From NCBI GenBank assembly GCA_943914555.1, contig CALUCM010000030.1:1-13135 (forward strand): DNA of 13,135 nt, given 5' to 3'. The notes below the pieces were generated by a model. The model made no database searches and was not told the origin of the DNA. It saw nothing but the letters and a program-made list of their open reading frames with translations. Positions 1-7,169 of this stretch are shown in pieces. Position numbers and translations under genes: made by a program. This DNA comes from an uncultured Francisella sp. (lineage in GTDB: Bacteria; Pseudomonadota; Gammaproteobacteria; Burkholderiales; Neisseriaceae). Position 1 is the first letter of the stretch. Every line of letters starts with the position of its first letter.

Positions 1-79
1 ATTCTATATATATAGAGGGTAAAAATTTTAAGAAGAAAATACCAGTACAATCTTGCGAAAAATCTGCACAGAAATAAAA

Positions 80-330
80 ATGAAAATTTTTTTTATATTA
101 TTAACATTAACCATTATTTCTTAAACATAAGTTTTGCGGATCTTGCAAAAAAGGCTTGGATTTTTAAAGACAAGGGTAAGAACAGAGCTTTAGCAGGTCC
201 TACGTGCTATTATAAACCGTCAGGTGGTAGTGACCAAGACTATCATATAGTCAACGGTAATGGTAGAGGTATCACAATACATAAAATCACAAATCAATTT
301 ACTGCCATTTCAGTGATAGCATTAAATTAA
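80..330 (+). pseudogene. Frameshifted remnant of a small secreted protein
   Basis: An ATG at 80 opens a short frame reading MKIFFILLTLTIIS, a typical signal-peptide start (Met-Lys, then a hydrophobic core), which stops at 122-124. The frame one base back continues without a stop from there to 330, reading LNISFADLAKKAW and so on. Restoring one lost base near 119-122 joins the two into a protein of about 83 residues: a signal peptide with a natural cleavage site after SFA, then a short mature domain containing GPTCYYKPSGG and a C-terminal GNGRGITIH segment. The signal peptide lies in one frame and its cleavage site in the other, which is hard to explain except by a single indel in a former gene. 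There is no clear ribosome binding site. I do not recognise the family. It could be intact if the base was lost by sequencing error. Confidence 0.5.
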
Positions 331-353
331 TATCTTTTATTTTTAAAGAAGAT

Positions 354-551
354 ATGAGTGTAAAAAAATTTTATTTATACAGAATTTTTATTAAGAAACT
401 AACTTTTGCTGAAATTAATGCTCAAAATAGTATACGCTCAGGACAAAACAGGCGTAGAAGTGTTGTTGGCGGACAAGGCGGAAGTGTCAATGTAAGTCCT
501 CATAAGAATACAGATGTTTCGGTTTTTCCAAAGTTTAAATTTTCAAATTAG
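354..551 (+). CDS. Small hypothetical protein, 65 aa, doubtful
   Basis: An intact short frame starts at an ATG preceded by AAAGAAG, a purine-rich stretch that sits very close to the start for a ribosome binding site. The product is basic. Residues 1-17 are hydrophobic but interrupted by Lys and Arg, so a signal peptide is not convincing. The middle holds an Arg-rich patch (NRRRS) followed by a glycine-rich piece (GGQGG), and the end is Phe-Lys rich. It begins 23 bases after the broken secreted-protein remnant and shares a loosely similar FA-acidic step near residue 19. I do not recognise it. In this decayed surrounding it may equally be a chance frame or the tail of a lost gene. Confidence 0.25.
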   Translation: MSVKKFYLYRIFIKKLTFAEINAQNSIRSGQNRRRSVVGGQGGSVNVSPHKNTDVSVFPKFKFSN

Positions 552-647
552 AACTTCTATATCATACTTAAAAGTGACTTTTGCTATCTTTTAATTTGTG
601 ATATTTGTAGCTATAAATTTAATATTAATCTCGCTTGCAAATAGGAT

Positions 648-1005
648 ATGGAACACGTCCTTAATAATGATTATGAAGTAAAAAACGTTCCTCGACCGTC
701 TCTATGAAGACTATAATGCAAAAGATGTGATTGTACTTAATATATCACTTAGACGAATTACTTCGATAGTATTTTCACCAGATAAAAGAACTATTGATGT
801 ACACAGTGGATTTTAAATATCTAGAATCTACATTTTGTGACAACACCTTGATACATCGGCCTGGTGGGATAATTCCGAAGATGTCAGGGTGTTATTTTCT
901 GAAAAATAATTCAGCATTGCTGGGACACTAAAATCGTTCTCACTATTGACCATCCTCTCTAAAGGAAGAAGATTCCTACTGTCGTTTACCATACCGCAAC
1001 ACTAA
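648..1005 (+). pseudogene. Decayed WD40-repeat-like gene, multiple frameshifts
   Basis: No single frame is open, but pieces in the three forward frames read in order like WD40 repeats. At 757-795 one frame gives ITSIVFSPDKRTI, very close to the WD40 core V-x-S-V-A-F-S-P-D-G-R-T-L. At 862-891 comes WWDNSEDVRV, like the W-D ending of a repeat. At 917-928 comes LLGH, followed after a one-base shift by TKIVLTIDHPL (927-959) and after another by SKGRRFLLS (958-984); together they mimic a GH-x(2-3)-V-x-x-V...G-R-x-L-L-S repeat. Upstream, 648-684 (MEHVLNNDYEVK) joins the first piece if an A-run at 680-685 has slipped by one. WD40 proteins are beta-propeller scaffolds, often found in multidomain or host-directed bacterial proteins. 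Picking frames by eye can create false likeness, so confidence is moderate. Confidence 0.4.
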
Positions 1006-1119
1006 TGTCGTGTACTCACAGGAAATTTTTTAATTTTGCTACTGTTTGCATTAAAGTACGCTATAACACCGCCAGAACTTATATAGCTTAAATATTTGTA
1101 TAAATCGAACTTAAACTTG

Positions 1120-1205
1120 ATAATGGGGCGAGCCCAACTAGCGCCGTAGATCACTAATTGGACTCTAGCCCACCCCCCTGAACAGAAAAGAGGAGGCGAG
1201 CTGCG
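1120..1205. other. GC-rich patch of unknown nature in AT-rich decayed DNA
   Basis: This stretch is visibly richer in G and C than the DNA on either side, with GGGGCGAGCCC near 1124-1134, a run of six C at about 1172-1177, and GAGGAGGCGAG near 1190-1200. The minus strand across it is open from about 1265 to a stop at 1002-1004 (roughly 88 codons) but has no ATG. Short self-complementary pieces (GGGC/GCCC, CTAG/CTAG) could fold, but I cannot fit them to a tRNA or another known RNA. It may be a fragment of a foreign or formerly coding sequence. No function is assigned. Confidence 0.2.
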
Positions 1206-1283
1206 AAGAATTATACCTTGGATGAATTGATATTGTGAAGATGTATTGCCTGGATTGAGGAGAAATTATTTACGTCCCGGTGA

Positions 1284-1518
1284 AGTTTGATCAGCTATGT
1301 TGTTGATTTTAATGTGAAAAATCTTTTTAAAGAACAGTTCAAAAAGTTGTTTCACTCGTCTAAATTTAAAAATTGAAGGTACAAAACTATTAGTTGATAT
1401 GTATGAAACACAGACCAAGCAGCACCATGAAGACAGAGTCCAAATTATGGAGGCCGTAACAAGTAGCTATGAATCATTAACAAAAGTTGAAACTGAGAAA
1501 AAAACAAGAATTAGTTAA
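1284..1518 (+). pseudogene. Remnant of a charged helical protein, one frameshift
   Basis: Two overlapping frames read as one protein-like string. The first, 1284-1376, gives a Lys/Phe-rich amphipathic piece (FNVKNLFKEQFKKLFHS). The second, open from 1318 to the stop at 1516-1518, gives KIEGTKLLVDMYE, then a hydrophilic, helix-like segment rich in Gln, Glu, Lys and Thr. They meet at an A-run (1368-1372), where a one-base slip would join them. The second frame has its own ATG at 1399 (39 codons), but no ribosome binding site is seen. No family is recognised. Upstream, 1202-1220 reads NYTLDEL in the frame of the first piece, so the remnant may extend left and could be the tail of the WD40-like locus. 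Chance open frames are a real alternative. Confidence 0.25.
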
Positions 1519-1620
1519 TATTAAGCAAACAGACATCACCAATATCCAAATCTATAAAATTATCGATTTAACCTATTTGCTTTAAGTTTTCCTTTAAATT
1601 TTAGATAAAAACACTGAAAT

Positions 1621-1866
1621 ATGAGTTTACAAATAGGAACAGGACAACAATTGCAATACATAACACAGATTCCAACCATACTACAATTTAAGATGCTAAT
1701 TTATAGCTGGCTATATACTGTATATCAAAAATAACGTAACTTAATTTACGAAAATGATACCCCTACCAAGGGTACACTTTTACAGGGTATGATTTTTTCA
1801 AAAAAACTAATAGAACAATTAATGGTGCAAATTCCAATAAGTGAATTTGCTCTCGGGCACACTTGA
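1621..1866 (+). pseudogene. ORF fragment interrupted by a stop codon
   Basis: An ATG at 1621 starts a frame of 37 codons ending at TAA 1732-1734. The same frame then runs open for another 43 codons to TGA at about 1864-1866. The first part begins MSLQIGTGQQL, which faintly recalls the N-terminal region I of sigma-54 (LQLRLGQQL), but the following residues do not keep the Gln/Leu pattern. The second part (KGTLLQGMIFSKKLIEQL) is protein-like and unrecognised. No ribosome binding site is visible. The reading is consistent with a gene carrying a nonsense mutation, but two unrelated chance frames are as likely. From here to 2015 only a promoter is seen. Confidence 0.2.
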
Positions 1867-1947
1867 TGAAAAAGTATAAAGATAAGCTGCTGCCTGAAAA
1901 ATACTAAGATTTTGATCACATATTTCTGATAAATAGCAAAGCTGCTT

Positions 1948-1976
1948 TTGCTGTTGTTTTTTGATTTTACTATAAT
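1948..1976 (+). promoter_or_regulatory. Predicted sigma-70 promoter for the S9 peptidase-parC unit
   Basis: The -10 hexamer TATAAT at 1971-1976 is perfect. With a 17-base spacer the -35 is TTGCTG (1948-1953), which keeps only the TTG half. Transcription would start near 1983, leaving a leader of about 33 bases before the peptidase ATG. It is the only good promoter seen before parC, so both genes probably depend on it. Confidence 0.5.
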
Positions 1977-2015
1977 CAATCCATCGTCACTTGTAATCCA
2001 CATCTTTGAATTCAC

Positions 2016-4019
2016 ATGCAAGCAAAAGATTTACGCTTGATCACACACGCAAGCGCTCGCTTTCGCTCCCTCACCCAAGATAAAAATCAGCGATATAACT
2101 GGCAAAAATTACGCTCGCAGATCATTACCCTAATGAATGATGAATCACACATCCCCTATGGCGAGGAACACGCTTCTCAATATTATCATTTTCTACAAGA
2201 TAAAACATATGGCAAAGGAGTGTATCGACGCAGCCCAATACAAAGCTTCAAAAATGGTCATCCAAAATGGGAAATATTATTTGACACGCGACAATTTGAC
2301 GTCTTATTGGATGATGATGTGTATTTAACTGCCTATCAACATTACACACTTGCTCCCCAACGCATGCTTTTGCAATTGAGCCCGGGTGGTCAGGATCATC
2401 ATTATACTGTGGAATGGGATAACACAGAAAAACAAATCGTCAATGTTGGTTTTCATTTCCCGCTTTCTCGCAGCACTGTACAATGGCGTGATAGGAACAG
2501 CGTATGGGTAAGCCCTGCTTGGGAACCATCGATGTTAAGTCAAGCAGGCTATCCTAATCAAGTTTGGTTAATTAAAAGAGGCCAATCTTTTGCCCAAGCA
2601 AAATGCATTTTCCAAGGCGATTCAAACGATCTATGGGCAGAGGCTTGGCGCTATTTAGACACTCATGGCCCAGCAGTAGATATCTTATGTGTGTGCCAAC
2701 ATTTTCATCAATACCGCTATTGGATTATTCAAGACGATTTAACATTGATCCCTTTATCTCTTCCTAAAGGAGCTAAACTATGCGGTTATATCCATGGTCA
2801 CTTATTGATTCACTTTCAATCAACTTGGCAGCAAAAAAAGCGGACATTTCTTGCTGGCAGCGTGATTGCTCTTAAACGTCAACAAAATGCTCTGCACTGG
2901 AAAGAGGCTTTGTCTTTATTTGTGCCCTTAAAAGGACAAAGTGTACAGGCAGTGGAAACCAGCCATGATTGTGTTTTGATTCATTATCTCAATGAGGTCA
3001 AAAGTGCAGCACGTGTATTGCATTTTAACGGTAAAGAGCTTTCTGATATTCACTTTCCTAACATTGCAGGCTGTTGTAATTTTGAATTAATTGATCAACC
3101 TTGGCTAAGTAACCGGTTTTATATTGCTGCTAACGATCTTATTCACGAACCAATATTGTACTCTTTTGATGCGAAAATCGGCCATTTATCAGTAATAAGA
3201 CGACAAAAACCGTTATTTTCGACAAAAAATATTCAATTAAAGCAAAATTTTGCTCTATCTGATGATGGCACAAAAGTTCCTTATTTTTGGTGCGGTACTA
3301 ATAAGCAGGCACCAACCATCGTTTATTGCTATGGCGGTTTTGCTGAAAACCAGCTACCACATTATCTACCGATCATAGGTAAATTATGGTTGGAAAAGGG
3401 TTTTTCTTTTGTGATTGCCAACATCAGAGGAGGTGCAGAGCTTGGTCCACAATGGCATCAGGCTGCTTTACAAGAAAAAAAATATAAAAGTGTGGAGGAC
3501 CTCGTTGCAGTGGTGCAACAATTATGGCAACAAGGTTTAAGTAATCCTCAGAACACCGCCTTACAAGGAGCTAGTCATGGCGGATTAATGGTGGCCAATG
3601 CTATGCTACATCTTCCTGTAAGAGCAGTGCTCTGCGAATCTCCTTTAATTGATATGACTCTGTACCAACAAAACCCAAATGCTACTTTATGGCAAGATGA
3701 ATATGGTGACCCTAAAAATCCACTCATTCAAGAAAGCTTACGTCACTTGGATGTCAGCAAACAAATTAAAAAGAATGGACGTTATCCGCAATTTTTGATT
3801 ACACTGGCTTTAAACGATGACCGCGTCGATCCTTTGCATGGCTTACAACTGCATCGTGCCTTGCAACAAACAGAACAACCCAGCCATCTGATTGCTTATC
3901 ACATAGGTGGCCATGAAAAAATTTCTTCACAAACAGACTATATTAATGCGTTAACTGATCAATGGTTTTTTTTATATAATTCTCTATTAAGCGATGTCAA
4001 ACTTGATTCGAGCAATTAA
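2016..4019 (+). CDS. S9A family serine peptidase (prolyl oligopeptidase-like)
   Basis: This 667-residue protein belongs to the prolyl oligopeptidase family, cytosolic serine peptidases that cut short peptides, classically after proline. The N-terminal two thirds (about 30-400) match the beta-propeller that restricts access to the active site. The alpha/beta-hydrolase domain follows: YGGF with Tyr439 at the oxyanion position, ANIRGG just after, nucleophile Ser520 in GASHGG, Asp601 and Arg603 in NDDRVDP, and His633 in GGHEK. The triad is complete, so the enzyme should be active. There is no signal peptide or membrane segment. Length fits the family (about 650-730). The start follows a good promoter but has no clear Shine-Dalgarno sequence. 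It ends 3 bases before parC, so the two are probably co-transcribed, though no functional link is known. The N-terminus looks divergent from the textbook enzyme, so true substrate preference is uncertain. Confidence 0.9.
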   Translation: MQAKDLRLITHASARFRSLTQDKNQRYNWQKLRSQIITLMNDESHIPYGEEHASQYYHFLQDKTYGKGVYRRSPIQSFKNGHPKWEILFDTRQFDVLLDDDVYLTAYQHYTLAPQRMLLQLSPGGQDHHYTVEWDNTEKQIVNVGFHFPLSRSTVQWRDRNSVWVSPAWEPSMLSQAGYPNQVWLIKRGQSFAQAKCIFQGDSNDLWAEAWRYLDTHGPAVDILCVCQHFHQYRYWIIQDDLTLIPLSLPKGAKLCGYIHGHLLIHFQSTWQQKKRTFLAGSVIALKRQQNALHWKEALSLFVPLKGQSVQAVETSHDCVLIHYLNEVKSAARVLHFNGKELSDIHFPNIAGCCNFELIDQPWLSNRFYIAANDLIHEPILYSFDAKIGHLSVIRRQKPLFSTKNIQLKQNFALSDDGTKVPYFWCGTNKQAPTIVYCYGGFAENQLPHYLPIIGKLWLEKGFSFVIANIRGGAELGPQWHQAALQEKKYKSVEDLVAVVQQLWQQGLSNPQNTALQGASHGGLMVANAMLHLPVRAVLCESPLIDMTLYQQNPNATLWQDEYGDPKNPLIQESLRHLDVSKQIKKNGRYPQFLITLALNDDRVDPLHGLQLHRALQQTEQPSHLIAYHIGGHEKISSQTDYINALTDQWFFLYNSLLSDVKLDSSN

Positions 4020-4022
4020 TTC

Positions 4023-6296
4023 ATGAATAAACCGCAAGATTCCTCTTTAGTATTATCAAGTTATGCTGAAAAAGCCTACCTTGCCTATGCTATGAGCGTT
4101 ATTAAGGGACGTGCTATTCCTTCTCTTTCTGATGGCCAAAAACCTGTGCAAAGACGCATCTTATTTGCCATGAATGGCTTGGGTCTACACGCTGATACTA
4201 ATCCTGTTAAATCAGCTCGGGTGGTGGGAGATGTGATTGGTAAATACCACCCTCATGGTGAAGGAGCGGCTTATGATGCGATGGTACGCATGGCACAAAA
4301 CTTTACTTTACGCTATCCACTTGTCGACGGAATCGGCAACTATGGTTCACGCGATGGAGACCCTGCTGCTGCCATGCGTTATACTGAAGCGAGACTCACT
4401 CCTTTTGCAGAATTATTATTGACAGAACTAGAACAAAATACTGTCAATTTTTCAGCCAATTATGATGGGCGCAATCTAGAACCAGTTGAATTACCTGCAC
4501 GATTACCAATTGTATTACTTAACGGTGCTTCAGGAATTGCTGTGGGCTTGGCAACAGAAATTCCTTCTCATAATCTTAATGAAGTAGCAGATGCCTTAAT
4601 TGCATTCATTAAAACACCTCATTTATCTACGCAAGATCTATTACACTATATTAAAGGGCCAGATTTTGCTAGTGGAGGTCATTTGATTAACAGTCAAGAA
4701 GAACTACTGCAGCTATATGAAAATGGTAAAGGCAGTTTACGAGTGCGCGCTCGCTACAGCATCGAACATCTAGCACGAGGTCAATGGCAGATTGTCATCA
4801 ATGAATTGCCGCAAGGTGTTTCAGCACAACGCATACTAGCGCAGCTAGAAGAACAAAGTAATCCTTCACCCAGACCTGGCAAAAAACAGCTATCTTCTGA
4901 GCAAAACAATCAAAAAGCGCTACTGCTTTCCATGTTAGACAAAGCCAGGGATGAATCAGACTATAAAGAGCCCACTCGTTTGGTATTTGAACCCAAATCT
5001 TCGCGACAACAACCTGAAGAATTTATTAATTTTCTAATGGCGAAAACTGATTTAGAAATCAATTTACCAGCACAATTGGTGATGCTTGATATCGATGGAG
5101 CACCGCAGCAAATGTCTTTGTCTGAGATACTGAAGCAATGGCTTATCTTCAGATTGCGTTGTCTAACACGTCGATTGGAGCATCGCTTAAATGAAGTTGA
5201 AGATCGTTTACATCTTTTGGCAGGGCGCATGATTGTTTATGTGCACCTTGATGAAGTGATCACCATCATCCGTGAAGCAGATTATCCAAAAAACGTGCTA
5301 AAACAACGATTTAATCTTTCTGATATACAAGCAGAAGATATCCTGAATATTCGCTTGCGGCAACTTGCTAAATTAGAATGGTTAAAACTAGAATCACAGA
5401 CAGCAAAGCTCAATGAAAAAGCAGCTCAATTGCAAGAGTATTTGGGGAGCGAAGCAAGAAAAAAAAGCCTACTTATTAAAGAAATCAAGATAGACAAAAA
5501 AAAATTCGGTGATGCCAGGCGAACAAAAATAGAACCTGCTGATCGGGCTTATGTAAGTCAAGACACTGTGGATGAAGCAACAACAGTCATACTTTCTTAT
5601 CAAGGATGGATTCGTCGCATACGCGGTACTCAGTCAGTTGATAAAACTAGTTTCACTTTTAAAGAAGGAGATCATCTACTTGATGTATTAGAGACCCGCA
5701 GTATTGCAGCGGTTATCTTATTTGATGATCATGGTCACTCCTACACCATCTCTGCTGCTACAGTCCCCTGCACTAAAGGAGAAGGCATCCCCCTTTCCAC
5801 ACTGATTGAACTGCCAAATGAACACCGAATTATCGGTATGCTTGCAGGACAAAATAAAGAGCAAAAAGTTTTATTAGCAAGCTCGGTAGGCTATGCTTTT
5901 ATCTGTCGTATTGAAGATCTGCTTGCTCATTCTAAAAACGGTAAAAAAGTTCTCACTGTGCCTCCTAATGCAATAGCACTTCCCCCAATGATTATTCCAA
6001 AAAATGACGCCTCTCTCACTTTATTGGCAATGAGTGATGAGCCGCGCTTACTTGCTTTTCCCTTAGATGAAATCAAAATGCTTAGCAAAGGCAAAGGATT
6101 ACAGGTAATGACACTTTCTTCCACACACCGGTTAGCACGTTTACTTATCACTGATCAAAGCCATTTTCAGCTACATTTGCGTGAGAAGAATGGTCACATA
6201 CGTCAAGAACGTTATGCTATTGCTGATGTTTTCGCTAGCCGGGCTAAAAAAGGTAAACTCTATCAGTCTATGAGCCATATTGTTAATCTAACTTAA
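4023..6296 (+). CDS. parC: DNA topoisomerase IV subunit A
   Basis: ParC is the DNA-cleaving subunit of topoisomerase IV (ParC2ParE2), which unlinks daughter chromosomes and relaxes supercoils. The 757 residues match full length. The winged-helix cleavage domain carries the catalytic Tyr120 (AAMRYTE), Arg119 before it, and GKYHPHG at 73-79. The tower and coiled-coil gate follow to about 490 (QAEDIL, RLRQLAKLE, FGDARRT), then a degenerate beta-pinwheel C-terminal domain. It lacks the GyrA box QRRGGKG, and its pinwheel ends in the ParC manner, which separates it from gyrA in the same window. The form resembles the betaproteobacterial (Neisseria-like) ParC more than that of E. coli. In the quinolone region, Glu80-Gly81 and Asp85 stand where E. 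coli has Asp79, Ser80 and Glu84. parE is not in the window. The 3-base gap after the peptidase suggests transcription from its promoter. Confidence 0.96.
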   Translation: MNKPQDSSLVLSSYAEKAYLAYAMSVIKGRAIPSLSDGQKPVQRRILFAMNGLGLHADTNPVKSARVVGDVIGKYHPHGEGAAYDAMVRMAQNFTLRYPLVDGIGNYGSRDGDPAAAMRYTEARLTPFAELLLTELEQNTVNFSANYDGRNLEPVELPARLPIVLLNGASGIAVGLATEIPSHNLNEVADALIAFIKTPHLSTQDLLHYIKGPDFASGGHLINSQEELLQLYENGKGSLRVRARYSIEHLARGQWQIVINELPQGVSAQRILAQLEEQSNPSPRPGKKQLSSEQNNQKALLLSMLDKARDESDYKEPTRLVFEPKSSRQQPEEFINFLMAKTDLEINLPAQLVMLDIDGAPQQMSLSEILKQWLIFRLRCLTRRLEHRLNEVEDRLHLLAGRMIVYVHLDEVITIIREADYPKNVLKQRFNLSDIQAEDILNIRLRQLAKLEWLKLESQTAKLNEKAAQLQEYLGSEARKKSLLIKEIKIDKKKFGDARRTKIEPADRAYVSQDTVDEATTVILSYQGWIRRIRGTQSVDKTSFTFKEGDHLLDVLETRSIAAVILFDDHGHSYTISAATVPCTKGEGIPLSTLIELPNEHRIIGMLAGQNKEQKVLLASSVGYAFICRIEDLLAHSKNGKKVLTVPPNAIALPPMIIPKNDASLTLLAMSDEPRLLAFPLDEIKMLSKGKGLQVMTLSSTHRLARLLITDQSHFQLHLREKNGHIRQERYAIADVFASRAKKGKLYQSMSHIVNLT

Positions 6297-6322
6297 TGAC
6301 TTTTTTGTATAATCATTAAGAA

Positions 6323-6352
6323 TTATCATGAAAACCCTTTCTGTGATATAGT
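6323..6352 (+). promoter_or_regulatory. Predicted promoter for the NlpC/P60 operon
   Basis: TTATCA (6323-6328) and TATAGT (6347-6352) are separated by 18 bases, matching 4 of 6 and 5 of 6 consensus positions. The start of transcription would be about 6359, giving a leader of only 17-23 bases. A second -10-like TATAAT lies at 6308-6313, but I see no -35 at a suitable distance. The 79-base gap after parC has no clear terminator, so read-through from parC is possible. Confidence 0.4.
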
Positions 6353-6375
6353 GAGCCCAAAAATGTTTTATTTCT

Positions 6376-6936
6376 ATGGTTATGAATCTCTCCCATAAAG
6401 TAGCTGTCCTATTTGGCGTTGCTCTTGCTATTTGCCCTGCTCACCTTATGATGGGGGCCAATGAGCCTTCTATACAAAATGTCAACTTATCTAATATCCC
6501 AGATCCAATCAAAGAAATTAGTCAACAATATAAACAGGAAACAATTGGCTTAAAACAAAGCGCTGCCGATGATGTACTAATGGCTGCCATGGGACTTTTA
6601 GGTGTCAATTACAAATGGGGAGGAATCAGCCCGCAAGGCGGAATGGATTGCAGTGGGTTTATTTACTATATCTTCAAAACCAGTCGCAATATTAATTTAC
6701 CACGCACAGCAGCAAAAATGGCAAAACTAGGCATCCCTGTGGATAAAGACAAACTGCAACCTGGTGATCTTGTTTTTTTTGCTACCCATGGTAATGGTAA
6801 AGTATCACATGTAGGCGTATATATTGGAGATGGTAAATTCATTCACTCTCCACGTACTGGAAAAAGCGTAGAGATCCGCCCTTTTAATAATAGTTATTGG
6901 TCAAGTCACTATTTATGGGCAAGACGCATCCCGTGA
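6376..6936 (+). CDS. Secreted NlpC/P60 family cell-wall peptidase (C40)
   Basis: NlpC/P60 enzymes are cysteine peptidases that cut peptide bridges in peptidoglycan, usually between D-Glu and diaminopimelate. The 186-residue product has an N-terminal signal peptide (Lys near the start, a hydrophobic core at about 9-22, probable cleavage after GA at 27-28), so it acts in the periplasm. The catalytic domain fills residues 65-186: Cys92 in MDCSGF, His145 in SHVGVYIG and His157 in FIHSP form the expected triad, with LPRTA and PGDLVFF between. There is no SH3 or LysM targeting domain and no lipobox cysteine. A second ATG at 6382 gives an equally good signal peptide, and no Shine-Dalgarno decides between them. 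The stop codon overlaps the start of the next gene (TGATG), implying translational coupling. The overall form resembles short betaproteobacterial C40 peptidases. Confidence 0.92.
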   Translation: MVMNLSHKVAVLFGVALAICPAHLMMGANEPSIQNVNLSNIPDPIKEISQQYKQETIGLKQSAADDVLMAAMGLLGVNYKWGGISPQGGMDCSGFIYYIFKTSRNINLPRTAAKMAKLGIPVDKDKLQPGDLVFFATHGNGKVSHVGVYIGDGKFIHSPRTGKSVEIRPFNNSYWSSHYLWARRIP

Positions 6937-7169
6937 TGACTCAATCCAAAATAACATACAAACACCGCCGATACTGGGTTGATCATGAAGGAAAACCCAT
7001 CGGGTGTAAAGAAAAAAACAAAGTGATGCAGGAAAACTTAGAAGAATTCCTGCAAACCGCTCAAGATTTATTGGAAGATGCCATTTTAATGGGTTATCAA
7101 GAGCACCAAGTTAAAGAAACTTTAGTGCAGCTGATTGAATCTTTAAATCATGACTATCATGAACCATAA
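6936..7169 (+). CDS. Conserved-looking small protein of unknown function, 77 aa
   Basis: The start chosen is the ATG at 6936, whose A is also the last base of the peptidase stop (TGATG). A longer reading from 6897 would lie inside the peptidase gene and is unlikely. The product is hydrophilic and soluble. Residues 6-25 (YKHRRYWVDHEGKPIGCKEK) look like a small basic beta-hairpin with one Cys, followed from about residue 28 by a Glu/Leu-rich helical region (ENLEEFLQTAQDLLEDA, then LVQLIESL). It has no signal peptide or membrane segment, although its partners act on the envelope. Its last 20 bases overlap the glycosyltransferase gene, so three genes are tightly coupled. I do not recognise a named family. 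Its place between two real genes with coupled starts makes it a likely true gene. Confidence 0.75.
   Translation: MTQSKITYKHRRYWVDHEGKPIGCKEKNKVMQENLEEFLQTAQDLLEDAILMGYQEHQVKETLVQLIESLNHDYHEP

Noticed and set aside
648..1005. Likeness of the same remnant to the C-terminus of the type VI secretion protein TssM
   Set aside because: The WD40 reading explains more of the pieces in order; the TssM match rested on a few scattered residues.
1621..1734. Likeness of MSLQIGTGQQL to the sigma-54 (RpoN) N-terminus
   Set aside because: Only about eight residues agree, the Gln/Leu-rich continuation is missing, and no later RpoN motif was found nearby.
1746..2021. Minus-strand frame of 91 codons upstream of the S9 peptidase
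   Set aside because: It overlaps the peptidase promoter, has no ribosome binding site and reads like low-complexity AT-rich DNA, not a protein family.
4961..6151. Minus-strand frames opposite parC
   Set aside because: They mirror conserved parC codons and encode Ser/Arg-rich strings typical of antisense shadows.
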